From assembly GCF_015209585.1 (NCBI RefSeq), contig NZ_JADEYR010000010.1, positions 1 through 64,000 of the forward strand: a DNA stretch of 64,000 nt. Direction: 5' to 3'. The notes under the pieces are model-generated. The model was not told the DNA's origin. It did no database searches and worked only from the letters and a program-made list of their open reading frames with translations. Source of the DNA: Brachybacterium epidermidis. Its GTDB lineage: Bacteria > Actinomycetota > Actinomycetes > Actinomycetales > Dermabacteraceae. Positions 1-14,378 of this stretch are shown in pieces. The position numbers and the translations under genes are program-made. Each line of letters begins with the position of its first letter. The stretch's first letter is position 1.

Positions 1-178
1 TTATCACAGGAGCTCTAGCATACCGTGTGTACAGTGCTCTAGTACGTTGTTGTTTCACGTATTAAACGACTTTCGTTGTTGTCTCTTTTGTCTTCTTTTT
101 TTTTTTTTTGTCCAAGCAAAAGCCGGCATCCGATTTCCCTCTCCGTCTCGTGGGCTCGGAGATGTTTATAAGAGACGG
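1..178. other. Sequencing-library adapter artefact at contig edge
   Basis: Positions 113-136 match the 24-base Illumina P7 flow-cell sequence with five mismatches. Positions 137-144 have the length of an i7 index. Positions 145-178 match the Nextera read-2 sequence ending in the Tn5 mosaic end (gatgtttataagagac, one G-to-T mismatch inside it). Bases 1-112 are T-rich, low in G+C and unlike the rest of the window, as expected for read-through past the adapter (poly-T at about 97-109 is the poly-A tail in read orientation). The order P7, index, mosaic end, insert is exactly that of a tagmentation library. Genomic sequence therefore starts at about 179. No gene should be called here. Confidence 0.95.
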
Positions 179-179
179 G

Positions 180-647
180 CTGGGCCGTGAGATGCGGGGC
201 GTGATCTCCATCGCCCGCCGCTGCTCCTGCGGCCGGCCGGCCGTGGTGCGCACCGCTCCCCGCCTCGAGGACGGCACCCCGTTCCCCACCTCCCTGTACC
301 TGACCCTTCCCTGGCTGGTGCTGGAGATCTCCCGGGTCGAGGCCACCGGCGCCATGGCCGAGCTCACCGCCCGTCTGGGGGAGGATCCGGCCCTGGCCGA
401 GGCCTACCGCGGCGCTCACCAGCGCTACCTGCAGCGCCGCGCAGAGCTGGGCGATGTCCCCGAGATCAGCGGGACCAGCGCCGGAGGCATGCCCGAACGG
501 GTCAAGTGCCTCCACGCCCTGGCCGGGCAGGCCCTGGCCGAGGGGCCCGGCATCAATCCCGTGGCCGAAAAGGTGCTGGTCGGCATCGACGGCGCCTGGC
601 CGGAGCTGGTGTGCCGCTGCGAGCGGCACGAGGGGGAGCAGCGATGA
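180..647 (+). CDS. DUF501 domain-containing protein, 5' truncated
   Basis: Function is unknown. The family is actinobacterial and usually lies between a FtsB/DivIC-like gene and ppx. The visible 155 residues contain CSCGRPAVVRT, LEDGTPFPT, SAGGMPERVKCLHAL and a C-terminal CRCE, all typical of DUF501; the paired Cys residues suggest a metal site, which is inference. The N-terminus is missing because adapter sequence replaces it: an apparent ATG at 108 reads only adapter codons up to about residue 24, so it is not a real start. The stop (TGA 645-647) overlaps the ATG of the next gene, which indicates translational coupling. Confidence 0.85.
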   Translation: MGREMRGVISIARRCSCGRPAVVRTAPRLEDGTPFPTSLYLTLPWLVLEISRVEATGAMAELTARLGEDPALAEAYRGAHQRYLQRRAELGDVPEISGTSAGGMPERVKCLHALAGQALAEGPGINPVAEKVLVGIDGAWPELVCRCERHEGEQR

Positions 648-1603
648 GCGCGCGCGAGCATCAGGATCCGCCCGTCGCGGCGATCGACTGCGGCACCAAC
701 TCCATCCGCCTGCTGATCGCGCGAGCCGACCCCTCCGGTCCCGGTCTGGTGGATCTCGAGCGGCACATGGAGATCGTGCGCCTGGGCCAGGGAGTCGACC
801 GCACGGGCCGGTTCGACCCGGCCGCCGTGGAGCGCACCCTGGATGCGGCCCGTCGCTACGGGCGGCTGATCGAGCACCACGGTGCGCACCGCCTGCGATT
901 CACGGCCACCTCCGCCACGCGCGACGCCTCCAACCGCGACCTGTTCATCTCCGGCATCCGCGAGATCCTGGGGGTGGAGCCCGAGGTGATCAGCGGCGAG
1001 GAGGAGGCCGAGCTCTCCTACCGGGGCGCGGTCACCACCCTTGAGGACCTGCCCGAGGGGCCCCGCCTGGTGGTCGACATCGGTGGCGGCTCCACCGAGC
1101 TCGTGCTGGGCACCGACGCGCCCAGCCACCGCGTGAGCCTGGACATGGGGTCGGTGCGGATGACGGAGCGCCACCTGGCCTCCGACCCGCCCACCGCAGC
1201 GGAGATCGCGGCCGCTGCGGCCGACGTCGACTCCCTGTTGGACCGGGCCGCCCAGCAGGTGCCGTTGGAGTCCACCTCCGTGCTGGTGGGTGTGGCCGGC
1301 ACGGTCACCACGCTGACGGCGCTGGCAATGGGTGTCACCGAGTACAGGCCCGATGTCACCCACGGAGCCCGGCTGGACATCGACGAGACCGTCGAGCTGT
1401 GCGAGCGTCTGCTGGCCATGCCTCGCGCCGAGCGCGCCGAGCTCTCGGCGATCCACCCCGGCCGCATCGATGTGATCGGAGCGGGCGCGCTCATCTGGTC
1501 CCGCGTGGCACGGCGACTGCAGAGCACCGCCGACCTGCAGGTCTCCCGCACCAGCGAGCATGACATCCTCGACGGGATCGCCCTCAGCCTGCTTCCTGTG
1601 TGA
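644..1603 (+). CDS. ppx: Ppx/GppA family exopolyphosphatase
   Basis: This is a 319-residue phosphatase of the Ppx/GppA family (ASKHA fold), expected to hydrolyse polyphosphate and/or pppGpp in the cytoplasm. The phosphate-1 motif AIDCGTNSIRLLIA lies near residues 13-26 and the phosphate-2 motif VVDIGGGSTEL near 143-153. The internal EEEAELSYRGA is a family signature. The length matches the short actinobacterial Ppx paralogues that lack a C-terminal HD domain. The ATG at 644 overlaps the upstream stop (ATGA); an in-frame opening further upstream lies inside the DUF501 gene and is not needed. Pairing with DUF501 is the usual actinobacterial arrangement. Choosing between polyphosphatase and pppGpp phosphatase activity is not possible from sequence. 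Confidence 0.9.
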   Translation: MSAREHQDPPVAAIDCGTNSIRLLIARADPSGPGLVDLERHMEIVRLGQGVDRTGRFDPAAVERTLDAARRYGRLIEHHGAHRLRFTATSATRDASNRDLFISGIREILGVEPEVISGEEEAELSYRGAVTTLEDLPEGPRLVVDIGGGSTELVLGTDAPSHRVSLDMGSVRMTERHLASDPPTAAEIAAAAADVDSLLDRAAQQVPLESTSVLVGVAGTVTTLTALAMGVTEYRPDVTHGARLDIDETVELCERLLAMPRAERAELSAIHPGRIDVIGAGALIWSRVARRLQSTADLQVSRTSEHDILDGIALSLLPV

Positions 1604-1625
1604 TGTTGATTGCGGGGGCCGCCTT

Positions 1626-1654
1626 TTGTGCGGTCTCTCGGAGCGCCCTACGCT
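1626..1654 (+). promoter_or_regulatory. Promoter of ndh, leaderless type
   Basis: A -35-like TTGTGC (1626-1631) is separated by 17 bases from TACGCT (1649-1654). The ATG of ndh follows 6 bases after the -10 hexamer, so transcription should start at or within a base or two of the start codon. There is no Shine-Dalgarno sequence. Confidence 0.55.
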
Positions 1655-1660
1655 GTACCC

Positions 1661-3037
1661 ATGAACAACTCTCATGGCGGCAAGCCTCACGTCCTGATCC
1701 TCGGCGGCGGGTCCGTCGGACTCACCACTGCGGCGGACCTCCGCAAGTCCCTCGGGACCGAGGTCGCGATCACGGTCGTCGACTCCCGCCCCTACATGAC
1801 GTACCAGCCCTTCCTCCCCGAGGTCGGCGCCGGCTCCATCGATCCGCGCAACGTGCTGGCCCCGCTGCGCAAGATCCTCGCCGGCACCAAGGTCGTCACC
1901 GGCACCGTGACCTCCATCCGCAGTGCCGACAACCTCGTGGTGGTCGACACCGAGGACGACGTCCAGCTCGAGATCTCCTACGACTACCTGGTGGTGGGTC
2001 TGGGTGCCGTGCCGCGCCTGCTGCCCATCCCGGGCCTGGCCGAGGCCGCGATCGGCTTCAAGTGGGTCGAGGAGGCCGTGGCCGTGCGCGACCGCGTCCT
2101 CGCCAATCTCGCCGAGGCCGCCTCCACCAAGGATCCGAAGATCCGCAAGCGCCTGCTCACCTTCACCTTCGTGGGCGGCGGCTTCGCCGGCGGTGAGGCC
2201 ATCGCCGAGACCGAGGACATGGTCCGCGACGCCCTGCGCTACTACCCCGACCTGCACGCCTCGGACATCCGCTTCGTGCTGATCGACGCCGCTCCGTTCA
2301 TCTTCCCCGAGCTGACCGAGGACCAGCGCGCCTACGTGCTGAACCAGCTGCGCGAGCGCGGCATCGAGGTGAAGCTGGAGACCTTCCTGAACTCCGCTGA
2401 GGACGGCGTGGTCAAGACCAGCGACGGCGACGAGTTCGAGACCGACCTGCTGGTGTGGAACGCGGGCGTCAAGCCCAGCCCGATCCTGCTGGAGGAGGGG
2501 GTCTCGGACCTCCCCGTCATCACCGAGCGCGGCCCCCTGATGGGCAAGGTCGACACCCTCGCCGACCTGCGCGTCAACGGCGCCGACGGCCCGATCGACA
2601 ACGTGTTCGCCGCCGGCGACTGCGCCGCCGTGCCGGACCTGGCCGCGGGCGAGGGCAAGTTCTGCCCGCCCAACGCGCAGCACGCGGTGCGCCAGGGCAA
2701 GCGGATCGCCGACAACATCGCGCGCTCCGTTCAGGGCCGCCCGCTGGTGGACTACTACCACAAGAACCTCGGCACCATGGCCACCCTGGGCATGTACAAG
2801 GGCGTCGGTCGCCTGCACGTGGGCGACAAGGAGTTCGACCTGCGCGGCCTGCCCGCCTGGGCCGCTGCTCGCGCGTACCACGTGTACGCCATGCCCACGA
2901 TCGGCCGAAAGGCCGCTGTGGTCGCCGGCTGGGTCACCAACCTGATCTCCCGCCGCGACATCATCGGCATCCCGGAGCAGACCACGCCGCGCGCCGCCTT
3001 CGAGCTGGCGGCCAACACCTCCTCCAAGCCCCAGTGA
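1661..3037 (+). CDS. ndh: Type II NADH dehydrogenase (NAD(P)/FAD-dependent oxidoreductase)
   Basis: This 458-residue flavoprotein matches non-proton-pumping NADH:quinone oxidoreductases that feed electrons into the menaquinone pool at the inner face of the membrane. The FAD Rossmann motif GGGSVG is at residues 15-20, a second dinucleotide-binding motif VGGGFAGGE is near 170, and AAGDCAAVP near 316 is the FAD-contacting segment. The C-terminal 60-70 residues contain the amphipathic region used for membrane attachment in the family. A longer opening from 1610 is rejected because the ATG at 1661 sits 6 bases behind a good -10 element and directly precedes the conserved domain. MenG, encoded at 7251, makes the quinone this enzyme would reduce. 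A ferredoxin- or carotenoid-type oxidoreductase is unlikely. Confidence 0.92.
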   Translation: MNNSHGGKPHVLILGGGSVGLTTAADLRKSLGTEVAITVVDSRPYMTYQPFLPEVGAGSIDPRNVLAPLRKILAGTKVVTGTVTSIRSADNLVVVDTEDDVQLEISYDYLVVGLGAVPRLLPIPGLAEAAIGFKWVEEAVAVRDRVLANLAEAASTKDPKIRKRLLTFTFVGGGFAGGEAIAETEDMVRDALRYYPDLHASDIRFVLIDAAPFIFPELTEDQRAYVLNQLRERGIEVKLETFLNSAEDGVVKTSDGDEFETDLLVWNAGVKPSPILLEEGVSDLPVITERGPLMGKVDTLADLRVNGADGPIDNVFAAGDCAAVPDLAAGEGKFCPPNAQHAVRQGKRIADNIARSVQGRPLVDYYHKNLGTMATLGMYKGVGRLHVGDKEFDLRGLPAWAAARAYHVYAMPTIGRKAAVVAGWVTNLISRRDIIGIPEQTTPRAAFELAANTSSKPQ

Positions 3038-3045
3038 TGCCGCGC

Positions 3046-3115
3046 GGATCCACGACCCGCGCTCGTGGATCCCGCCGCTGACGCACGCGCCCTTGCTCCC
3101 CGGAGCGAGGGCGCG
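3046..3115 (+). terminator. Tandem hairpins downstream of ndh
   Basis: A perfect 10-bp stem (GGATCCACGA at 3046-3055 with TCGTGGATCC at 3063-3072) is followed by a second strong stem whose arms read GCGCCCTTGCTCC and GGAGCGAGGGCGC (one G-T pair). There is no T-run, as is common in G+C-rich terminators. Confidence 0.55.
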
Positions 3116-3150
3116 CTGCGTCTGGCGGCCGCCACACGGTGCGCCCGCGG

Positions 3151-3156
3151 TAGGAT
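3151..3156 (+). promoter_or_regulatory. -10 element for nagB
   Basis: TAGGAT lies about 95 bases before the nagB start. No convincing -35 is visible at 17 bases. Unlike its neighbours, this gene has a leader with a Shine-Dalgarno site. Confidence 0.35.
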
Positions 3157-3252
3157 GTGACCGAACGTGCTCGACTCCACGCGCAGTCGAGCGCAAACGG
3201 CCAATGAGTGGGCATCGGTGGTCCGTGTCCGCGCGCAGGAGGAACACCATCA

Positions 3253-4044
3253 ATGCAGGTCATCATCGTTTCTGACGCCGCCGAAGGTGCACGCGAGGTC
3301 GCCGACGTCTTCGAGCGAGTGCTGCGTGATGCAGGTGCCGTCGTGCTGGGCCTGGCCACCGGTTCCTCCCCGCTGGCCGGCTACCGGGAACTGATCCGCC
3401 GCCACCGGGAGGAGGGGCTGTCCTTCGCCTCCGCCCGCGCTTTCCTGCTGGACGAGTACGTGGGTCTGCCCTCCGATCACGAGCAGAGCTACCACCGGTT
3501 CATCCGCGAGAACCTCACCTGGCACATCGACATCGACGACGCCGCTGTGCTCTCACCCCAAGGGCAGGCTGCCGACCCGATCGCCGAGGCCGATCGCTAC
3601 GACCGCTCGATCGCGGAGGCCGGGGGAGTGGACCTGCAGATCCTGGGCATCGGCTCCAACGGCCACATCGCCTTCAACGAGCCCGGCAGCTCCCTGGCCT
3701 CCCGCACCCGTCCCGTGGTGCTGACCGAGTCGACCATCGCCGACAACGCCCGCTTCTTCGACTCCCGCGAGGACGTGCCGACCCTGGCCCTCTCGCAGGG
3801 CCTCGGCACGATCCGCGAAGCGAAGGAGATCGTGCTCACCGCCACCGGTGAGAACAAGGCCCGGGCGATCGCGCAGATGGTCGAGGGCCCGATCAGCGCC
3901 CGCTGGCCCGCGAGCTGCCTCCAGCTGCACCCCGCCGTGACCGTGGTGGTCGACGAGGCCGCCGCCTCCCAGCTCGAGCTGACCGACTACTACCGGCACA
4001 TGCGCCGGGTGGCCCAGGAGGAGTCGCTCACCTCACGCAGCTGA
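3253..4044 (+). CDS. nagB: Glucosamine-6-phosphate deaminase
   Basis: This enzyme isomerises and deaminates glucosamine 6-phosphate to fructose 6-phosphate and ammonium, the last step of amino-sugar catabolism. The 263 residues match the usual NagB length. Diagnostic motifs are LATGSSP (34-40), LLDEYVG with the catalytic Asp (65-71), and GIGSNGHIAFNEP (132-144) containing the His/Asn active-site region. The ATG at 3253 is preceded by AGGAGGA (3237-3243) at 9 bases, a strong Shine-Dalgarno, so upstream in-frame starts are rejected. The gene appears monocistronic; no nagA or GntR-type regulator is adjacent. Confidence 0.93.
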   Translation: MQVIIVSDAAEGAREVADVFERVLRDAGAVVLGLATGSSPLAGYRELIRRHREEGLSFASARAFLLDEYVGLPSDHEQSYHRFIRENLTWHIDIDDAAVLSPQGQAADPIAEADRYDRSIAEAGGVDLQILGIGSNGHIAFNEPGSSLASRTRPVVLTESTIADNARFFDSREDVPTLALSQGLGTIREAKEIVLTATGENKARAIAQMVEGPISARWPASCLQLHPAVTVVVDEAAASQLELTDYYRHMRRVAQEESLTSRS

Positions 4045-4080
4045 GCGCGGACGACGACGGTTCCTGGGCCCGCAGGCCGA

Positions 4081-4086
4081 TACGAT
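4081..4086 (+). promoter_or_regulatory. -10 element 7 bases before ATG 4094
   Basis: TACGAT is placed exactly as at other leaderless genes here, but the ATG at 4094 opens frame 2, whereas the permease that follows is read in frame 1. See the finding on a probable one-base loss or short upstream ORF. Confidence 0.45.
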
Positions 4087-4197
4087 CGCCCCCATGCAGT
4101 CTGATCTCCTCATCCCCTCATCCCCGTCCCCCTCCTCGTCCCCTCCGATGCACGGCCCGCCGCCGCGGCCGTCGGCTCCGGCCCCGCTGATCGCGAG

Positions 4198-5682
4198 GTG
4201 GCACGCGCGGCCTCCACAGCGACCGCCACCGCCCCTCGCGGCGGTCTGGACCGCTTCTTCGGCATCAGCGACCGCGGCTCGAGCGTCTCGCGAGAGATCC
4301 GCGGCGGCCTGGTCACGTTCTTCTCGATGTGCTACATCGTGGTGCTGAACCCGCTGATCATCGGCACCGTCCCCGACTCCACCGGCCAGTATCTGGGCGG
4401 CGGGGCGGAGCCCAATCTGCCGGCGGTCGCCGCCGGCACCGCACTGATCGCCGGCCTGCTCAGCATCGTCATGGGCACCTGGGCGAAGTTCCCCCTGGCG
4501 CTGGCCGCGGGGCTCGGCCTCAACGCCTACGTCGCCTACTCGGTGGTGCCCCTGCCGGGCATGACCTGGGGCGGGGCCATGGGCCTGGTGCTGCTGGAGG
4601 GCGTGATCATCCTGCTGCTGGTGCTCACCGGATTCCGCAAGGCCGTGTTCGATGCCGTCCCGCCGTTCCTCAAGACGGCGATCGCCGTCGGCATCGGTCT
4701 GTTCATCGCGTTCCTGGGCCTGTACAACGCCAAGTTCGTCACCACCGCCACCGGCACCCCGGTGCAGTTGGGCAACGACGGCTCCCTCACCGGCTGGCCC
4801 ACCTTCGTGTTCGTCACCGGTCTGCTGCTGATGTTCGTGCTGTGGGTGCGCAAGGTCCCCGGCGCCATCCTGATCTCGATCGTGTTCGCGACCGTCCTGG
4901 CCATCGTGCTCGAGAGCGTGATGAAGCTCGGCGCCTTCGCCCCCGCCGGGCCCGAGGGGGAGGGCAACCCCGGTGGCTGGGCCATGAACGTGCCCTCCAT
5001 CAGCGAGTTCCCGATCCAGGCGCCGGACTTCGCCACACTGTTCACCGTGGATCCGATCGGCGGGATCACCGCGGCGGGCGCGATCGGGGCGACCGTCATC
5101 GTCTTCTCCCTGCTGCTGGCGGACTTCTTCGACACCATGGGCACGATGGTGGGCGTGGCCTCCGGGGCCGGGCTGGTCGACGAGACCGGCGACATCCCCC
5201 GCTCCCAGCGCATCCTGGTGGTGGACTCGGTGGGCGCCATCGCCGGTGGCCTCGGCGGTGTCTCCTCCAACACCAGCTTCGTGGAGTCCACCTCCGGGGT
5301 GGCCGAGGGTGCCCGCACGGGCCTGTCCTCGGTGGTCGTGGGCGTCGCTTTCCTGTTGACCACCTTCCTGTCGCCCCTGGTCGCACTGGTGCCGTACGAG
5401 GCGGCCACCCCGGCCCTGGTGATGGTGGGCTTCCTGATGATGACCCAGGTCACGGACATCGACTTCACCGACGTGGAGATCGCAGTGCCGGCGTTCCTCA
5501 CCATCATCCTGATGCCGTTCGCGTACTCCATCACCGTGGGCATGGGGGCCGGCTTCATCATGTTCGTGCTGATCCGCGTGATCCGTGGCCGCGCCAAGGA
5601 CGTCCACTGGCTGATGTACCTGGTTGCGGTGCTGTTCGTCGTCTACTTCCTCCGAGGCGGCATCGAGAGCCTGCTGCTCTGA
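4198..5682 (+). CDS. NCS2 family purine/xanthine permease
   Basis: This is a polytopic transporter of the NCS2 (AzgA-like) family for purine bases such as guanine, hypoxanthine or adenine, driven by an ion gradient. The 494 residues show many hydrophobic segments from about residue 35 on, the family signature LDRFFGISDRGSSVSREIRGG at the N-terminus, GLGLNAYVAYSV in the early membrane core, and the substrate-site segments DFFDTMGTMVGVASGAG and SNTSFVESTSGVAEGARTG. The only in-frame start is GTG 4198, which lacks a clear ribosome site. Frame 1 stays open upstream to a stop at 4102 and reads like a natural N-terminus, while a promoter-linked ATG lies at 4094 in frame 2. The true start is therefore uncertain and a one-base error between 4094 and about 4150 is possible. 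Substrate specificity cannot be assigned. Confidence 0.9.
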   Translation: MARAASTATATAPRGGLDRFFGISDRGSSVSREIRGGLVTFFSMCYIVVLNPLIIGTVPDSTGQYLGGGAEPNLPAVAAGTALIAGLLSIVMGTWAKFPLALAAGLGLNAYVAYSVVPLPGMTWGGAMGLVLLEGVIILLLVLTGFRKAVFDAVPPFLKTAIAVGIGLFIAFLGLYNAKFVTTATGTPVQLGNDGSLTGWPTFVFVTGLLLMFVLWVRKVPGAILISIVFATVLAIVLESVMKLGAFAPAGPEGEGNPGGWAMNVPSISEFPIQAPDFATLFTVDPIGGITAAGAIGATVIVFSLLLADFFDTMGTMVGVASGAGLVDETGDIPRSQRILVVDSVGAIAGGLGGVSSNTSFVESTSGVAEGARTGLSSVVVGVAFLLTTFLSPLVALVPYEAATPALVMVGFLMMTQVTDIDFTDVEIAVPAFLTIILMPFAYSITVGMGAGFIMFVLIRVIRGRAKDVHWLMYLVAVLFVVYFLRGGIESLLL

Positions 5683-5972
5683 CGCAGCCGAGCCCTCGCA
5701 ATCCCGACACTGTGTGGCAATTCCCGGCACGTCCGCGCCGGAGGTCGCCCCCCGGTGCGGTACAGCCTGCTCACCGGGCGCTGCAACGGGTGCTCACCGC
5801 TCACGAGCAGCGTGCTGCCCGGTGACTCCCAGGCGCCGGTGCTGGTGGTGCTGATGGTCGCCACCATCGGTGTGCTCTCCCTCGCCCTGCCCCAGGTGCT
5901 GGTCGGCGTGTCCGGGAGCGCCTGGGCCATCGCCCAGCCGCTGCTCGGCTTCGTGGCCCGGGGCCCGCGATG
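5683..5972. other. Intergenic region with a possible small hydrophobic ORF
   Basis: No recognised gene lies between the permease and the reverse-strand serC. A plus-strand opening from 5755 encodes a hydrophobic run near its residues 27-50 (VLVVLMVATIGVLSLALPQV), but it continues deep into serC antisense before stopping at 6087. No ribosome site supports it. It could be a decayed or frame-broken membrane protein. Confidence 0.25.
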
Positions 5973-7949
<1,977 letters not shown>

Positions 7950-8027
7950 ACCTGCAGGTCAGACGGGCGATGGACGAGCAGGTGAAGCAATGTGGCCGAG
8001 GACACCTCTGAAAAACGCCGTTTCAGC

Positions 8028-8056
8028 TTGACGGCCGCGCTGCCGGCCCGTAATGT
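8028..8056 (+). promoter_or_regulatory. rRNA operon promoter P1
   Basis: TTGACG (8028-8033) and TAATGT (8051-8056) are separated by 17 bases. An A-rich stretch just upstream (from about 8010) could act as an UP element. Confidence 0.7.
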
Positions 8057-8181
8057 TTTTCCTCGTGCCCGGCCGAACGGCACGGCGAGAGACCAGCAGT
8101 GGATCACCCGCCGAACCGCTCACCACCAGGCACAACGGCCCACCTCCAGGGCCAGCGCGGCGCGGATCACACCGCACCGAG

Positions 8182-8217
8182 TTGACATGGAGGAGCCGAT
8201 CCCCTAAGTTATAGGGG
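8182..8217 (+). promoter_or_regulatory. rRNA operon promoter P2 with overlapping palindrome
   Basis: TTGACA (8182-8187) and TAAGTT (8205-8210) are separated by 17 bases. The -10 lies inside a perfect inverted repeat, CCCCTA (8201-8206) and TAGGGG (8212-8217) around a 5-base centre, which could be a protein site or form a structure near the transcript start. Confidence 0.7.
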
Positions 8218-8292
8218 TTGCCCCGGAACGGAAGAGCCCAGAGGGTTCGGTAGTCCGAGTGCGCGTGTTGCTTGATATCTCAATAGCGTGTC

Positions 8293-8322
8293 TGTTTGTT
8301 GATGCCAATATTTTGATTGGCA
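8293..8322 (+). promoter_or_regulatory. boxA-like element followed by hairpin in rRNA leader
   Basis: TGTTTGTTGA (8293-8302) resembles the boxA antitermination signal. It is followed directly by a perfect 7-bp stem, TGCCAAT (8303-8309) with ATTGGCA (8316-8322), and a 6-base loop. Together these resemble a Nus-factor loading and processing site. Confidence 0.5.
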
Positions 8323-8388
8323 TTTTTCGGATGATTAGCAGAATTATTTTTGCTGGTTGTTTGTTTGAATGCTGGGATTTTCTATGTT

Positions 8389-13317
<4,929 letters not shown>

Positions 13318-13430
13318 CACTGTCACTGATTGTGTTGTTTGCGTGTGTGTTCGCGTCCACTGTGTGGTTCTTGAGGAACAACCACTGCGTCCCTGTGTTG
13401 GGGGTGTGGGGGCTGGTTGGGTCTCGTCGT

Positions 13431-13549
13431 GTTACGGCGGTCATAGCGTCGAGGAAACGCCCGGTTCCATTCCGAACCCGGAAGCTAAGCTCGATTGCGC
13501 CGATGGTACTGCACTCGGGAGGGTGTGGGAGAGTAGGTCGCCGCCGGAC
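13431..13549 (+). rRNA. 5S ribosomal RNA
   Basis: A 119-base gene with the actinobacterial consensus: GTCATAGCG, ACGCCCGGTTCCATTCCGAACCC, GAAGCTAAGC and GGGAGAGTAGG. The ends pair (TACGGCGG with CCGCCGGA). The 23S-5S spacer (13318-13430) contains a hairpin around 13374-13396. Confidence 0.95.
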
Positions 13550-13559
13550 ATCTTCATTC

Positions 13560-13630
13560 GGGAAGGGATGAAGGGGTTGTAGCATCACTGGTGATGAGTG
13601 TGTGCTCCTCCTTCATCCCTTCCCCTTTTT
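13560..13630 (+). terminator. Intrinsic terminator of the rRNA operon
   Basis: A perfect 15-bp inverted repeat (GGGAAGGGATGAAGG at 13560-13574, CCTTCATCCCTTCCC at 13610-13624) ends in a T5 run at 13626-13630. The 35-base loop contains a nested hairpin CATCAC-TG-GTGATG. Confidence 0.85.
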
Positions 13631-13721
13631 CATGCCCTGTGACGAGCCGGTGCGCCGAGAGCCTTCGAGCGCATCCATTCGGCGGGTCGTACCGGTCGTA
13701 CCGAGCACTGCTGTCCCGTTG

Positions 13722-14378
13722 TCACAGGCCGCTGTCTGCGACGGCGACCGCGATGTTGTCAGGGCCTCCCGCAACGAGGGCCGCGTTGACCAGATGCTCG
13801 CATGCATCGACAGGGGCAGCTGCGCTCTGGACGATCCTGACGATCTCCGCCGGCCGTACCGGACCATGTATGCCGTCCGAAAGCAGCACCAGACGCGCAT
13901 CGCTGGTCACCGTGCGGACGATGTAGTCCGCCTCGGTGGGCGCGCCTGCCGCCAGCGCACGGTTCAAGGTCGCACGCTCCGGATGGGACGTCGCTTCCTC
14001 CGATGTGAGTCGCCCTTCTGCGACCAACGACTGCACATGGGTGTGATCGCTGGTCACCGCTTCCCAGCGCTTTCCCTGGTGGTGCAGTGCACAGGTGTCC
14101 CCGATGTGCATCACGTGGATCCGGGCACCGTCGATCAGCGCGGCCGTGAGTGTCGATCCGCCGAGGCCGTCGACCTGGTCGGTGGCAGCGCCCCACGCTG
14201 CCTCGAAAGCGCGGTCCACCGATCCCGGGTCGGCGTTCTCGCTCAGCCGGGCTGCGAGCTCGTCCTCGAACGCCACCAAGTTACGGGTGCTGAGGGTGGG
14301 GGCGGCCGGGTTCGGGTCGGTGGTGAAACCATCGGCCGCGGCGATGAGGTGGCGGCCTCCGGGCAGAGCGGATGTCAT
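13722..14378 (-). CDS. PP2C-family protein phosphatase-like, N-terminally short
   Basis: The 218 residues match the core of bacterial PP2C Ser/Thr phosphatases: AADGF (15-18), GGSTLTAALI, HIGDTCALHH, the SDHTHVQSLVAEGRLTSEEA stretch, HPERATLNRAL, LLSDGIHG and GGPDNIAVAV. The Asp residues of ADG, SDG and PDN that bind metals are present. The usual first motif with an RxxNED-type metal site is missing from the predicted start, and the open frame upstream (to 14741) shows only RERHRERQ at about the right place. ATG 14378 has a strong AAGGAG site 8 bases upstream, so the short form is my choice; GTG codons near 14505-14510 would be an alternative. The protein may be a degenerate phosphatase or a binding module. 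No partner kinase lies nearby. Confidence 0.7.
   Translation of the reverse strand: MTSALPGGRHLIAAADGFTTDPNPAAPTLSTRNLVAFEDELAARLSENADPGSVDRAFEAAWGAATDQVDGLGGSTLTAALIDGARIHVMHIGDTCALHHQGKRWEAVTSDHTHVQSLVAEGRLTSEEATSHPERATLNRALAAGAPTEADYIVRTVTSDARLVLLSDGIHGPVRPAEIVRIVQSAAAPVDACEHLVNAALVAGGPDNIAVAVADSGL

Larger units (their letters stand above)
7950..8388 (+). promoter_or_regulatory. rRNA operon upstream and leader region
   Basis: These 439 bases hold no gene. They contain two promoters (8028-8056 and 8182-8210), boxA-like tracts at 8293-8302 and about 8357-8371, and a perfect hairpin at 8303-8322. From 8250 on the sequence is A+T-rich compared with the chromosome, as expected for an rRNA leader with antitermination and processing signals. 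Confidence 0.7.

Noticed and set aside
108-178. ATG at 108 as start of the DUF501 gene
   Set aside because: Its first 23 or so codons are adapter sequence; the true N-terminus is lost.
425-3253. Very long reverse open frame (942 codons) across ppx and ndh
   Set aside because: It mirrors the codon pattern of recognised forward genes, is His/Gly/Val/Gln-rich and resembles no family: a typical G+C-driven shadow.
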